A DNA stretch of 64,000 nt from an uncultured Pelagibacteraceae bacterium (GCA_902543485.1 CACBYP010000001.1:186001-250000), one strand, 5' to 3'; shown: positions 29,555 through 39,892, counted from the first letter of the stretch. The notes: a model not told the origin generated them from the sequence alone. Numbers and translations: made by a program.

Positions 29555-30233
29555 CTAAAATATTAATTTTTTTTTCAATTTTAATTTCCTTAGAACTTAA
29601 TTTACATCTATAAGCGAGAAATTTTACTCCCACTTTTTTTGCTTTTTTGTAGTTTTCAAAATAAATGTGGTCAATATCTTTTGCAATTCTAAAGTTATTT
29701 ATATTTTGAATTTGCGTTAAAAATAAGACACAAGGTTTATATCCCTTTTTAATTGATTTAATTAACATATTTAGGTGTTTTGTTCCTCTTGATGTTACAG
29801 CATCAGGAAATTCTGCAATATCTTTTTCTCTAAACAATGTAACATTCTTTACCTCTATTAAATTGTCGTCACATAAAAAATCAAATCTCGTATCATCACT
29901 AAATTTAAATTCTGGTTTAATATTTTTAATAGTTTTAAATTCTGATATTAATTTATTTTCTAATCCATGATTTACGATTCTATTTGCTCTATGAGTATTT
30001 ACCCCAACGTATCTTTTTCTTGATTTAATAATTTCTAATGTAAATTTTAACTTTCTTTTTGGATCATTGTGTTCTGTAACTAAAACTTCATTACCCTGAT
30101 CCAAAAGTCCTTGCATAGATCCAGTGTTAGGACAATGTGCCGTTATAATCTTGCTATTTACTTTTATATCAGCGAAAAATCTCTTATATCTTTTTAATAA
30201 TTTTCCTTTAATAAGGCTATTTGTAAATTTCAT
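29547..30233 (-). CDS. sfsA: Sugar fermentation stimulation protein homolog
   Basis: KRYKRFFADIK, HCPNTGSMQGLL, EVKNVTL. Confidence 0.93.
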   Translation of the reverse strand: MKFTNSLIKGKLLKRYKRFFADIKVNSKIITAHCPNTGSMQGLLDQGNEVLVTEHNDPKRKLKFTLEIIKSRKRYVGVNTHRANRIVNHGLENKLISEFKTIKNIKPEFKFSDDTRFDFLCDDNLIEVKNVTLFREKDIAEFPDAVTSRGTKHLNMLIKSIKKGYKPCVLFLTQIQNINNFRIAKDIDHIYFENYKKAKKVGVKFLAYRCKLSSKEIKIEKKINILDD

Positions 30234-30255
30234 ATAAATTTACTTATATTTACAT

Positions 30256-31005
30256 ATGCAAAATAAAAAAGAGATAAATGCTGGTATTTTAATTATCGGT
30301 AACGAAGTTCTATCAGGCAGAACACAAGATGTTAATACAAGCACATTAGCAATTTGGTTAAATTCATTAGGTATACCTGTTGCAGAAGTTCGTGTAATTC
30401 CCGATGATGAAATTATTATTATAAATACAATTAATGAATTAAGAGAAAAATACTCTTATATTTTTACTACAGGTGGAATAGGACCAACTCACGATGATAT
30501 TACAGCAGAATCTGTTTCTAAAGCATTTAATATTGAATATGGTTTCCATAAAGAGGCTTTTTCAATATTAGAAAATTATTATAAGCCAGGTGAATTTAAT
30601 GAAGGTAGACAAAAGATGGCTAAAATGCCTGTTAGTGCTAATTTGATTTTAAATCCATCTAGCGGGGCTCCTGGCTTCTATGTTGAAAACGTATTTTGTC
30701 TTCCAGGTGTACCATCTATTATGAAAGCAATGCTTGGTAGTTTAAATAATCTTCTGATTGGTGGAGAACCAATATTAAGTGAGACCATAAACCTAAGAAC
30801 TGTTGAGAGTGAAATAGCTAAATCTTTAACAGAGGTCCAAAATAATAATTCTGAAGTTGAGATCGGAAGTTATCCTTTTTTTAAAGCTGGAAAATTAGGG
30901 GTATCAATCGTTGTGAGATCAGTAGATAAAACAAAAATTGATAAATGTAATTCAGAAATACTTAAGTTTGTTAAAGACAAACAAATTGAAATAGTTGACA
31001 GATAA
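30256..31005 (+). CDS. CinA-like molybdopterin-binding domain protein (COG1058; no C-terminal amidase)
   Basis: GILIIGNEVLSGRTQDVN, FTTGGIGPTHDDIT. Confidence 0.88.
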   Translation: MQNKKEINAGILIIGNEVLSGRTQDVNTSTLAIWLNSLGIPVAEVRVIPDDEIIIINTINELREKYSYIFTTGGIGPTHDDITAESVSKAFNIEYGFHKEAFSILENYYKPGEFNEGRQKMAKMPVSANLILNPSSGAPGFYVENVFCLPGVPSIMKAMLGSLNNLLIGGEPILSETINLRTVESEIAKSLTEVQNNNSEVEIGSYPFFKAGKLGVSIVVRSVDKTKIDKCNSEILKFVKDKQIEIVDR

Positions 31006-31007
31006 AT

Positions 31008-31412
31008 ATGCTTTATTTTGCTTACGGAAGTAATCTAAATCATTTTCAAATGAAAAGAAGATGTAAAGATTCAAAATATATTAAAAAGATAAATTTAAAA
31101 GGATATACACTTAATTTTAGAAGCAAGTATCGTGCAGCGGATATAGAAAAGAAAAATAATTCCATTGTGCCTGGTGGATTGTATGAGATATCAAAAAGTG
31201 ATGAAAAAAAACTTGATATTTATGAAGATTATCCAATTCTTTATAAGAAAATGTATTTTAAGTATTACAACAATACTGTGATGACTTATATAATGCCTAA
31301 AAAAACAATTTTTAGATATCCCACCGAAAGATATCTAAACGTTGTTAAGCAAGGTTATAAAGATTGTAATTTAGATCAAAAATATCTCAAAAAAGCTTTA
31401 GTGAATTTTTAA
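31008..31412 (+). CDS. Gamma-glutamylcyclotransferase-like (AIG2/GGCT fold) protein
   Basis: LYFAYGSNLNHFQMKRRC, GGLYEI, LDIYEDYP. Confidence 0.85.
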   Translation: MLYFAYGSNLNHFQMKRRCKDSKYIKKINLKGYTLNFRSKYRAADIEKKNNSIVPGGLYEISKSDEKKLDIYEDYPILYKKMYFKYYNNTVMTYIMPKKTIFRYPTERYLNVVKQGYKDCNLDQKYLKKALVNF

Positions 31413-31415
31413 TTA

Positions 31416-32102
31416 ATGCTTTCAAAATCAAAAATATTTTTTAAAGGTATAGTTGCTGTTTTACCTCATATGTTATCAGTAATTCCTTTTGGAATTATAA
31501 CTGGAGCTATTGGTATTGAATTAGGTTTTGATCCAATATTAGTATATGCAACTTCCTTGATTATTTTTGGCGGTGCTTCACAGATAATATTTATGCAACT
31601 TTTGTCAGGTGGAGCTTCATCATTAGTAGCCATTACATCGGTTGGAGTAATAAACTCGAGACATTTATTATATGGAGCAGTTTTATCTGAGTATTTAGAA
31701 AAACTAAGTTTTATTAAAAAATTACTTATTTCTTATTTTATTGTAGACCAAGGCTTCGCAGAATCTAACAAGTACATTAAACAAAATAAAAATTTATCTA
31801 ATCCACATTATTATGTTCTTGGTACAGGAGTAACACTTTGGTTTTGTTGGCAGTTATCCACAATTAGTGGAATTATATTGGGCTCATTTATTCCTGATGA
31901 ATTGGGTTTAAAATTTGCGATCCCTCTCACTTTTTTAGCGATTATTGTAAATGACTTAAGAAAATTAGATCATGTTTTTGTGATGTTGGTATCTGGATTT
32001 GCATCATTAATTTTATTTAATGCTCCATTTAAATCTTACATAATATTATCTCCTATAGTCGCTCTAATTGCTGCATTTATAATGTTGAGGCTGAAAAAAT
32101 GA
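31416..32102 (+). CDS. azlC: AzlC family branched-chain amino acid exporter subunit
   Basis: Multi-TM; GGASQIIFMQLLSGGAS, NSRHLLYGA AzlC motifs. Confidence 0.88.
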   Translation: MLSKSKIFFKGIVAVLPHMLSVIPFGIITGAIGIELGFDPILVYATSLIIFGGASQIIFMQLLSGGASSLVAITSVGVINSRHLLYGAVLSEYLEKLSFIKKLLISYFIVDQGFAESNKYIKQNKNLSNPHYYVLGTGVTLWFCWQLSTISGIILGSFIPDELGLKFAIPLTFLAIIVNDLRKLDHVFVMLVSGFASLILFNAPFKSYIILSPIVALIAAFIMLRLKK

Positions 32103-32416
32103 CCTGGTTATCAATTATTATTTCTGGAATTGTTACTTATTTTTCAAGGATGGCCATGGTCGCTTTAATTGATAGAGAAATGCTTGGAACAAAAGTTAAA
32201 GAAGTTCTTAATTATGTTCCAGCAGCCGTATTTCCAGCAATAATATTTCCTGGTATTTTTTTTAATGATTTTGGTTCGTTTGTAGAAATCACAGATCCAA
32301 AAATTTATGGTGCAATCGTTGCTTTGGTTGTTGGATTTTACTCAAGGAGTGTAATTGCCACTATTGTTTCAGGATTATTATCTTATTGGTTTATTATTTT
32401 TTTCTTATTAAGATAG
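32099..32416 (+). CDS. azlD: AzlD family protein
   Basis: 105 aa TM protein overlapping azlC; YVPAAVFPAIIFPG. Confidence 0.85.
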   Translation: MTWLSIIISGIVTYFSRMAMVALIDREMLGTKVKEVLNYVPAAVFPAIIFPGIFFNDFGSFVEITDPKIYGAIVALVVGFYSRSVIATIVSGLLSYWFIIFFLLR

Positions 32417-32420
32417 ACCT

Positions 32421-33713
32421 GTGTATTTATATACTAAACTTCAAAGTTTAAAAAAACCAATTCGTATTGCTTTTATTGGTTGTGGCAAGTTTGTTTCCAT
32501 GTTCCTAGCTCAATACAATCAATTAAACAAAATTATTTTAGATACAATTATTGAGCTCGATGTTGATAGAGCTAAAAAAAATTGTTTAAACAGTGGATTA
32601 TCTAATGAGACTATAGACAAAATTAATTTTACAGATAATTTAGATGAGGTTTTTAATAGAGAAATTGATGTATTTATTGAGGCTACAGGGAACCCTATAG
32701 CAGGCACATTGCATGCAAAGAAAATCATAGAAAGTAAAAAGCATGTAATAATGGTTAATGTTGAGGCAGATGTTTTATGTGGAAAGTATTTGTCTGATTT
32801 AGCAAAGAAAAATAATGTGATCTGTTCAATGGCTTATGGTGATCAGCCATCATTAATTTTAGAACAAATTGAATGGGCAAAATTAAATGGTTTTGAAGTT
32901 ATATGTGCAGGAAAAGGTACAAAATATCATCCATCTTTTGAATATTCAACACCAGAAACTGTTTGGGGCCACTATGGCTTAACTAAAGAAAGAGCTGAAA
33001 ATGAATCTGGGATGAATCCTAAAATGTTTAATAGCTTTTTATGTGGGGACAAATCATCAATTGAAATGTGTGCCGTTAGTAATGCTACAGATTTAAAATG
33101 CCCAAAAAGTGGATTAACTTATCCTCCAATAGGGGTTTATGATATTGCAAAAAAATTAATTCCAAAATCTGAAGGCGGTCTATTAGACCACTCTGGTCAA
33201 GTTGAAGTTATCTCAAGCATTGATTTAGATAAAAAAGATATACCTAATGATCTTAGATGGGGAGTGTATATTGTTATTAAAGCTCAAAATGAGTATGTGA
33301 AAAACTGTTTTAAAGACTATGGAATGGTAACTGATTCTTCAGGAAGTTATTCAGCAATTTGGAGACCTTATCATTATATTGGATTAGAATTAGCTCAATC
33401 AATTTATTCAATAGTACTTGATAATAAGGCCACAGGTCATACAAAAAATTTTAATGCTGAGATAGCTAGTGTCGCAAAAAAAGATTTAAAAGCAGGACAA
33501 AAACTTGATGGAGAAGGGGGTTATTGTGCAAGGGGGAGGTTGATTTCATCGAGAAAATCTAAACAAGAAAAAATTTTACCTATGGGTTATACTGATAATG
33601 CAGTTTTAAAGAATGATATAATGAAAGATCAATTTATAAGATTAGATGATGTTGAGCTAAATTTACAAAAAGAAATAATTGAAGCTAGAGAATATCAATA
33701 CAATTTAATATAG
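32421..33713 (+). CDS. NAD(P)-dependent dehydrogenase with C-terminal SAF domain (COG4091, homoserine dehydrogenase-like)
   Basis: Rossmann start RIAFIGCGKFVSMFLAQ, IEATGNPIAGTLHA, SAF-like tail VAKKDLKAGQKLDGEGGYCARGRL; GTG start. Confidence 0.75.
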   Translation: MYLYTKLQSLKKPIRIAFIGCGKFVSMFLAQYNQLNKIILDTIIELDVDRAKKNCLNSGLSNETIDKINFTDNLDEVFNREIDVFIEATGNPIAGTLHAKKIIESKKHVIMVNVEADVLCGKYLSDLAKKNNVICSMAYGDQPSLILEQIEWAKLNGFEVICAGKGTKYHPSFEYSTPETVWGHYGLTKERAENESGMNPKMFNSFLCGDKSSIEMCAVSNATDLKCPKSGLTYPPIGVYDIAKKLIPKSEGGLLDHSGQVEVISSIDLDKKDIPNDLRWGVYIVIKAQNEYVKNCFKDYGMVTDSSGSYSAIWRPYHYIGLELAQSIYSIVLDNKATGHTKNFNAEIASVAKKDLKAGQKLDGEGGYCARGRLISSRKSKQEKILPMGYTDNAVLKNDIMKDQFIRLDDVELNLQKEIIEAREYQYNLI

Positions 33714-33741
33714 TTGAGATATAAATTTTAATATATATAAC
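33714..33741 (+). promoter_or_regulatory. Candidate promoter for tRNA-Leu (and nadK)
   Basis: TTGAGA (33714-33719), 16 nt, TATAAC (33736-33741). Confidence 0.5.
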
Positions 33742-33757
33742 GATGTACTTTATAAAT

Positions 33758-33843
33758 GCCCTCGTGGTGAAATTGGTAGACACAAAGGACTTAAAATCCT
33801 TGCCCTTTTGGGAGTGCCAGTTCGAGTCTGGCCGAGGGCACCA
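33758..33843 (+). tRNA. tRNA-Leu (anticodon TAA), CCA encoded
   Basis: Acceptor GCCCTCG/CGAGGGC, anticodon stem-loop AAGGA-CTTAAAA-TCCTT, long variable arm, GTTCGAGTC T-loop. Confidence 0.97.
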
Positions 33844-33846
33844 CTA

Positions 33847-34617
33847 ATGGTTAATCCTTTTGTAGTTTCAGACAAAAATTCTAGATCATCTAAAATTAAA
33901 AATGCAGTCTTAAAAAGAATAAAGACATATTCTTTGTCAAAATCTAATTTAATAATTGTTATAGGCGGTGACGGTTTCATGCTCGAAACATTAAAAAAAT
34001 ATAATAAATATAAAAAACCTTTTTATGGAATAAATTCAGGAAACTATGGTTTTCTAATGAACAAGTTTTCAGAAAAAACAAACTATAAAAATTTACTTAA
34101 AGGAAGATTAGTTTCAATATCTCCGTTAGAGATGAGTGTAAAAAATAAATCAAACATTGTCAAAAAGTGTATAGCAATTAACGAAATTTCAGTTCTTAGA
34201 CAAAGTAGACAAACTGCATCATTAACTATTTTAAACGGAAAAAAACAAATTATAAAACATTTAATTTCTGATGGTGTTTTGGTATCAACACCAGCAGGTA
34301 GTACAGCTTATAATCTTTCTGTTCATGGTCCTATCCTCAGCATTGATTCAAATAAATTATCAATAAGTCCAATAAGTGCTTTTAGACCTAGGAGATGGAA
34401 AGGAAAAATTGTTAGTGATAAATCTAAAATCACAATAAAGAATTTAAATTACATAAAGAGACCCATAAGTGCTGTAGCTGATAATATCGAAGTAAGAAAT
34501 GCAAAATCAATATCTATTAACACTAACAAAAAAATTAAATTTAATTTAATATTTGATAAAAACAGAAGTCTTCAAAAAAAAATTAAAATTGAACAGTTAA
34601 GAAACGAAATAAATTAA
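33847..34617 (+). CDS. nadK: NAD kinase
   Basis: VIGGDGFMLETL (GGDG), DGVLVSTPAGSTAYNLSVHGPI; start 33847 chosen because the listed start 33808 lies inside the tRNA. Confidence 0.93.
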   Translation: MVNPFVVSDKNSRSSKIKNAVLKRIKTYSLSKSNLIIVIGGDGFMLETLKKYNKYKKPFYGINSGNYGFLMNKFSEKTNYKNLLKGRLVSISPLEMSVKNKSNIVKKCIAINEISVLRQSRQTASLTILNGKKQIIKHLISDGVLVSTPAGSTAYNLSVHGPILSIDSNKLSISPISAFRPRRWKGKIVSDKSKITIKNLNYIKRPISAVADNIEVRNAKSISINTNKKIKFNLIFDKNRSLQKKIKIEQLRNEIN

Positions 34618-34693
34618 TGGTGCCCCCGCACGGACTCGAACCGCGGACCTATTGATTACAAATCAATTGCTCTACCAGCTGAGCTACAAGGGC
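34618..34693 (-). tRNA. tRNA-Thr (anticodon TGT), CCA encoded
   Basis: Reverse complement GCCCTTGTAGCTCAG...ATTGA-TTTGTAA-TCAAT...GGTTCGAGTCC...CGGGGGCACCA. Confidence 0.96.
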
Positions 34694-34726
34694 ATGAATG
34701 TTTTTTTATTACGATTTATAATATTA

Positions 34727-35470
34727 TCAAGTTTTATTTTTATATTGATTTATATGATGAAAAACTATCGCTGCGCTGTTTGATATATTTAAACTCTCAA
34801 TATTTTTATTAATATCTATTTTCACTGAAAAATCTGTGTACTTTTTTGTATGCTCTTTCATACCAAATCCTTCAGACCCAAATAGTAAAATATTATTTCC
34901 TTCCCATTTTATATTATTAAATTTTGTATCACTCTTAGCCTCAAAACCATAAATCCAAAAATTTTTCTCTCTTAAAAATTTTAGAGTTGTATTTATATTT
35001 GATACCTCAAATATATTTATGTGCTCCATGCAACCACTCGCAGATTTATACATAAGTTTGCTTTCAGAAGGAAAATGTCTTTCTTTAATAATGATTCCAT
35101 CTATGTCAAATGATGCAGCACTTCTAATTAAAGAACCTATATTTCTAGGATCAGTTACCTCATCTAAACATGCAATTGTAAGATTTTTTTTTGTTTTGAT
35201 AAATTCCTTCAAATTAATTTTTTCAAAATGTTCAATTTCAGCAACATAACCTTGATGGGTAATTCCATCCTTTGAACAATATTTATCTAACTCTTTTCTC
35301 GTTTTGTAATATATTTTTATGTCTTTAAGCAGATTTTTTCTTGAACTCACTCTATGTATATTTTTTTTACTTTCTTCTGTTAGAAAAACTTTAAGAATTT
35401 TTCTATTAGGGTTTTTTAATGCCTCAATAACAGCATGTTTTCCAACTATAAAAAAAGATGATTTGTTCAT
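34727..35470 (-). CDS. rlmB: TrmH-family 23S rRNA 2'-O-methyltransferase (RlmB-like)
   Basis: GKHAVIEALKNPNRKI, DEVTDPRNIGSLIRSAASF, LLFGSEGFGM, SLNISNSAAI. Confidence 0.88.
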   Translation of the reverse strand: MNKSSFFIVGKHAVIEALKNPNRKILKVFLTEESKKNIHRVSSRKNLLKDIKIYYKTRKELDKYCSKDGITHQGYVAEIEHFEKINLKEFIKTKKNLTIACLDEVTDPRNIGSLIRSAASFDIDGIIIKERHFPSESKLMYKSASGCMEHINIFEVSNINTTLKFLREKNFWIYGFEAKSDTKFNNIKWEGNNILLFGSEGFGMKEHTKKYTDFSVKIDINKNIESLNISNSAAIVFHHINQYKNKT

Positions 35471-35573
35471 GATAATCTTAGAATTTACAGTATTTATTAA
35501 GCTATTTTCCTATATTTCACGTATTGCATTTGTACAATAAAAATATATAAAACGCATGTTGTTTAAAGCTTTA

Positions 35574-35601
35574 TTGAACATGGGGTGCTTCCCCCTAAAA
35601 T
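35574..35601 (+). promoter_or_regulatory. Candidate promoter of the tRNA-Tyr/tRNA-Gly/tuf operon
   Basis: TTGAAC (35574-35579), 16 nt, TAAAAT (35596-35601), immediately upstream of tRNA-Tyr; spacer contains GGGG-TGCTT-CCCC. Confidence 0.5.
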
Positions 35602-35609
35602 TATATTAA

Positions 35610-35695
<86 letters not shown>

Positions 35696-35736
35696 TTCAA
35701 TAATTTTTTTTATAACATGGAGTGTACTTGGGTGTT

Positions 35737-35810
35737 GCGGGTGTAGTTCAATGGTAGAACGCTAGCCTTCCAAGCTGGATGTAAGGGTTCGATTCCCTTT
35801 ACCCGCTCCA
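35737..35810 (+). tRNA. tRNA-Gly (anticodon TCC), CCA encoded
   Basis: GCGGGTG acceptor, CTAGC-CTTCCAA-GCTGG anticodon arm, GGGTTCGATTCCC T-arm. Confidence 0.97.
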
Positions 35811-35849
35811 AAAATTAAATTAGAGAAAAAAAAAAGAGGTAAACAAGTA

Positions 35850-37040
35850 ATGTCAAAAGAAAAGTTCGTAAGAAATAAACCGCACTGTAATATTGGAACT
35901 ATAGGTCATGTTGATCATGGTAAAACAACATTAACTGCTGCGATCACAAAAGTATTAGCAGAGTCTGGCGGTGCGCAATTTACTGCTTATGATCAAATTG
36001 ATAAAGCTCCAGAGGAAAAAGAGAGAGGAATTACAATTTCAACAGCTCACGTGGAGTATGAAACAGAGAAAAGACACTATGCGCACGTAGATTGTCCTGG
36101 TCACGCAGATTATGTAAAAAATATGATCACAGGTGCCGCTCAAATGGATGGTGCGATTTTAGTTGTTAATGCAGCTGATGGTCCAATGCCACAAACAAGA
36201 GAACATATTCTTTTAGCAAGACAAGTTGGTGTTCCAGCAATAGTTGTTTATTTAAATAAAGTTGATCAAGTTGATGATAAAGAAATGATTGAGCTTGTTG
36301 AAGAAGAAATTAAAGATTTATTAACATCATATAAATTTCCAGGTGATAAAACTCCAATCATCAAAGGCTCAGCGTTAGCAGCTGTAGAGGGAAGAGATGA
36401 TGAGATTGGAAAAAATTCAATAATGGAACTTATGAAATCTGTTGATGAATTTATACCACAGCCTGATAGACCAAAAGACAAAGATTTCTTGATGCCTGTT
36501 GAGGATGTATTTTCAATCTCTGGAAGAGGTACGGTTGTTACGGGAAGAGTTGAGTCTGGTGTAATTAAAACCGGTGATGAAATAGAAATTGTTGGAATTC
36601 GAGAAACAAAAAAAACAGTTTGTACAGGAGTTGAAATGTTTAGAAAACTTTTAGACTCTGGTGAGGCAGGAGATAACATAGGAGCTCTTTTAAGAGGTGT
36701 TGAAAGAACTGATGTTGAAAGAGGTCAAGTATTATGTAAACCTGGTTCAATAACCCCTCACACTAAATTTGAAGCTCAAGCATATGTTCTGAAAAAAGAA
36801 GAGGGTGGAAGGCATACACCTTTTTTTACAAAATATAGACCACAATTTTATTTCAGAACAACTGATGTTACAGGTGAAGTAGAATTACCTGCAGGCACAG
36901 AAATGGTTATGCCAGGTGATGATGCTAAATTTACAGTTAAATTAATTACACCTATTGCAATGGCTGAAAAGCTAAACTTTGCTATTCGTGAGGGTGGTAG
37001 AACAGTAGGAGCTGGAGTAGTAACTAAAATTATAGAGTAA
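35850..37040 (+). CDS. tuf: Elongation factor Tu
   Basis: [44 protein letters not shown]. Confidence 0.99.
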   Translation: MSKEKFVRNKPHCNIGTIGHVDHGKTTLTAAITKVLAESGGAQFTAYDQIDKAPEEKERGITISTAHVEYETEKRHYAHVDCPGHADYVKNMITGAAQMDGAILVVNAADGPMPQTREHILLARQVGVPAIVVYLNKVDQVDDKEMIELVEEEIKDLLTSYKFPGDKTPIIKGSALAAVEGRDDEIGKNSIMELMKSVDEFIPQPDRPKDKDFLMPVEDVFSISGRGTVVTGRVESGVIKTGDEIEIVGIRETKKTVCTGVEMFRKLLDSGEAGDNIGALLRGVERTDVERGQVLCKPGSITPHTKFEAQAYVLKKEEGGRHTPFFTKYRPQFYFRTTDVTGEVELPAGTEMVMPGDDAKFTVKLITPIAMAEKLNFAIREGGRTVGAGVVTKIIE

Positions 37041-37047
37041 ACTCCAT

Positions 37048-37123
37048 AGGAGTGTAGCTCAATTGGTAGAGCGCCGGTCTCCAAAACCGGAGGTTGGGGG
37101 TTCGATTCCCTCCGCTCCTGCCA
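37048..37123 (+). tRNA. tRNA-Trp (anticodon CCA), CCA encoded
   Basis: AGGAGTG/CGCTCCT acceptor, CCGGT-CTCCAAA-ACCGG anticodon arm, GGGGTTCGATTCCC T-arm. Confidence 0.97.
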
Positions 37124-37134
37124 AAACTTAAATT

Positions 37135-37326
37135 ATGAAAAACCCATTAAAATTTATACAGGATGTTAAGCAAGAAGCTTTCAAAGTTACCTGGCCCACT
37201 GGCAAGGAGGTTATACAAGGATCTTTAATGGTTGTTGCCATGGCAATTGTAGCAGCTCTATTTTTTCTTTTATTGGATCAAGTTCTTCAATTTCTTTTAG
37301 AAATAGTTTTAAAGGTTAATCTGTAA
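37135..37326 (+). CDS. secE: Preprotein translocase subunit SecE
   Basis: 63 aa, single TM, FIQDVKQEAFKVTWPTGKEV; between tRNA-Trp and nusG. Confidence 0.95.
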   Translation: MKNPLKFIQDVKQEAFKVTWPTGKEVIQGSLMVVAMAIVAALFFLLLDQVLQFLLEIVLKVNL

Positions 37327-37856
37327 TGAAAAATTGGTATATTGTACAATCGCACTCGAGCTTTGAAAATAAAGTTGCACAAGAAATTAAAGAGGAAGCT
37401 ACAAAAGCAAATCTTTCGGATAAAATTGAGGAAATTATTGTTCCTACTCATGATATTACTGAGGTTAAAAGAGGAAAAAGAGTTCAAAGAAAAAAAAAAT
37501 ACTTTCCAGGATATGTTTTATTAAAAAGCGAAATGGATAATACTATCTATCACATGATTAAAAATTTAAAAAAAGTAAGTGGTTTTTTAGGAACAAAAGG
37601 TACACCAATACCTGTATCTGAAAAAGAAATTGAAAAAATACTTGGCCAAATTAAAGATGGCGTTGTACAACCAAAATCGGGTGTTGAATATAATGTTGGT
37701 GAGAAAGTTCAAGTTATAGATGGACCCTTTGCTTCATTTAGTGGTTTGGTTGAAGATATTGATGAAGAAAAATTAAGATTAAAAGTTTCAGTGTCAATTT
37801 TTGGAAGACCAACACCTGTTGATTTAGAATATAGTCAAGTAGAAAAGGCAAGCTAA
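37326..37856 (+). CDS. nusG: Transcription termination/antitermination protein NusG
   Basis: [32 protein letters not shown] domain [13 protein letters not shown]. Confidence 0.97.
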   Translation: MKNWYIVQSHSSFENKVAQEIKEEATKANLSDKIEEIIVPTHDITEVKRGKRVQRKKKYFPGYVLLKSEMDNTIYHMIKNLKKVSGFLGTKGTPIPVSEKEIEKILGQIKDGVVQPKSGVEYNVGEKVQVIDGPFASFSGLVEDIDEEKLRLKVSVSIFGRPTPVDLEYSQVEKAS

Positions 37857-38284
37857 TGGCAAAAAAAGAAATAAGTGGATATATAAAATTACAAATAAAT
37901 GGTGGTCAGGCAAATCCAGCTCCACCAGTAGGCCCAGCTCTTGGTCAAAGAGGGATTAATATAATGGATTTTTGTAAAGCTTTTAATGAGAAAACAAAAT
38001 CTTTTGCTGGCAAACCTGTCCCAGTAATTATCACAGTTTATAAAGATAAAAAGTTTGATTTTATAATTAAATCACCACCAGCATCTCATTTTATTAAAGA
38101 GGCTGTAAAATTAAAAAGTGGTTCAAAAGAACCTGGAAGAAATATTGTTGCTAAGATTTCCAAGAAACAATTGAAAGAAATAGCAGAAAAAAAAATGGCA
38201 GATTTAAATGCACATGATGTTGATGAAGCTGCAAAAATCATTGCAGGATCTGCTAGATCTATGGGTATTGAGGTAATAGAATAA
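37856..38284 (+). CDS. rplK: 50S ribosomal protein L11
   Basis: [25 protein letters not shown]. Confidence 0.98.
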   Translation: MAKKEISGYIKLQINGGQANPAPPVGPALGQRGINIMDFCKAFNEKTKSFAGKPVPVIITVYKDKKFDFIIKSPPASHFIKEAVKLKSGSKEPGRNIVAKISKKQLKEIAEKKMADLNAHDVDEAAKIIAGSARSMGIEVIE

Positions 38285-38973
38285 TGTCATCAAAAAGATA
38301 TAAAAAACTACCTGAAAAAACTAGAGATTTACAATCTGAAACATTGGATAAATTAATACCTATTCTAAAGCAAAATTGTACAACAAAATTTGACGAGTCT
38401 TTAGATATAAGTTTACAAATTAATAACAAACAAAAAAAAAATGAGATCAATATTAGAACAGTTGTTAATTTACCGGGCGGTACTTCAAAAAAAGTAAAAG
38501 TTGGCGTTGTTTGTGAAGAGAATAAACTTCAAGAAGCAAAAGATGCTGGAGCAGAAGTTGTTGGTGGTGATGAACTAATAGAAGAATTAAAGTCAGGAAA
38601 TATAAGTTTTGAAAAATTAATATGTACTCCAGGCATGATGATTAAACTTTCAAAATTAGGAAAAGTACTTGGTCCTAAAGGTTTAATGCCTAATCCAAAA
38701 TTGGGGTCAGTAACTAATGATGTCAAGAAAGCTGTGACTGATGCGAAATCAGGTCAAGTTGAAATAAGAAATGATAAAGACGGAAATATTGGCATTAGTA
38801 TAGGAAATAAATCTTTTGCTGACGATAAGTTAATAATGAATTTCAATGCAGTAATAGATGCTTTAGAAAAAGAAAAATCAAATAATACAATTAAAGGTGA
38901 TTTGATTAAACAAGCTTTTATAACCTCAACAATGGGTGTTTCTTACAAAATTAAATTAGGAAAGAGCATTTAG
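38284..38973 (+). CDS. rplA: 50S ribosomal protein L1
   Basis: LICTPGMMIKLSKLGKVLGPKGLMPNPKLGSVT. Confidence 0.98.
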   Translation: MSSKRYKKLPEKTRDLQSETLDKLIPILKQNCTTKFDESLDISLQINNKQKKNEINIRTVVNLPGGTSKKVKVGVVCEENKLQEAKDAGAEVVGGDELIEELKSGNISFEKLICTPGMMIKLSKLGKVLGPKGLMPNPKLGSVTNDVKKAVTDAKSGQVEIRNDKDGNIGISIGNKSFADDKLIMNFNAVIDALEKEKSNNTIKGDLIKQAFITSTMGVSYKIKLGKSI

Positions 38974-38975
38974 TT

Positions 38976-39485
38976 ATGATGAATAAAGAACAAAAAAAAC
39001 AGTATATATCTGATATGACGGATCAGTTTGAAAAGTCTGAAGCAGTAATAGTTACTCATTATCAAGGTTTGACTATGAACCAACTTGATGACCTAAGATC
39101 TAAGATGAGAGAACATGGCATTAAATTTAAAATTACAAATAATAGAATAACTAAATTGGCATTAGAAAAAACAAGATGTAAAGAACTATCAAATTTATTT
39201 TCAGGTCCAACTGCTGTAGCATTATCAAAAGATGCGATAACATCTGCAAAGATTTTAACAAACTTTTCAAAAGAAAATGAAAGTTTAAAGATTCTAGGTG
39301 GAATCATGGGTTCAGATATTTTAGACGTTGCTGGCGTCAAAAATGTAGCTACTTTACCTTCATTAGACGAAGCTAGGGCAAAAATAGTGGGAATATTGAG
39401 GTCTCCAGCACAAAAAATAGCAAGTATTTTACTTGCGCCAGCTTCAAAAATCGCTATTTTAGCGCTCGAAAAATCAAAAAAATAA
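38976..39485 (+). CDS. rplJ: 50S ribosomal protein L10
   Basis: VIVTHYQGLTMNQLDDLRSKMRE; between L1 and L7/L12. Confidence 0.96.
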   Translation: MMNKEQKKQYISDMTDQFEKSEAVIVTHYQGLTMNQLDDLRSKMREHGIKFKITNNRITKLALEKTRCKELSNLFSGPTAVALSKDAITSAKILTNFSKENESLKILGGIMGSDILDVAGVKNVATLPSLDEARAKIVGILRSPAQKIASILLAPASKIAILALEKSKK

Positions 39486-39503
39486 CCAGGGACAAGAATT
39501 ACT

Positions 39504-39875
39504 ATGGCTGACTTAAATAAAATTATAGATGACTTATCAAGTTTAACTGTTGTAGAAGCAGCTGAACTTTCAAAACAACTTGAGGAAAAATGGGGAGTAA
39601 CTGCAGCAGCAGCTGTAGCAGCAGCACCAGCAGCAGCAGGTGGAGCGGCACCAGCGGAAGAAAAAGATGAATTTACAATTATGCTTACTGCAGCTGGAGA
39701 TAAAAAAATTAATGTTATAAAAGAGGTTAGAGCTATTACTGCTTTAGGCCTTAAAGAAGCAAAAGATTTAGTTGAAGGTGCACCGAAAGAAGTCAAATCA
39801 GGTGTTAATAAAAAAGAAGCTGAAGAGATTAAGCAAAAACTTGAAGCAGCTGGCGCAAAAGTAGAACTAAAATAA
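39504..39875 (+). CDS. rplL: 50S ribosomal protein L7/L12
   Basis: Ala-rich hinge and C-terminal [31 protein letters not shown]. Confidence 0.98.
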   Translation: MADLNKIIDDLSSLTVVEAAELSKQLEEKWGVTAAAAVAAAPAAAGGAAPAEEKDEFTIMLTAAGDKKINVIKEVRAITALGLKEAKDLVEGAPKEVKSGVNKKEAEEIKQKLEAAGAKVELK

Positions 39876-39892
39876 ATTAGATAGGATTTTTT

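Noticed and set aside
33750-33980. 76-aa minus-strand ORF across tRNA-Leu and nadK
   Set aside because: Covers a tRNA gene; resembles the common spurious ORF translated from tRNA genes
36266-36679. 137-aa minus-strand ORF inside tuf
   Set aside because: Shadow ORF opposite a highly conserved gene
39600-39655. GCA-rich repeat in rplL (possible microsatellite)
   Set aside because: Encodes the normal Ala-rich hinge of L7/L12
39062-39796. 244-aa Ala/Ser/Phe-rich ORF antisense to rplJ/rplL
   Set aside because: Lies wholly antisense to conserved ribosomal protein genes; low complexity mirrors the sense codons
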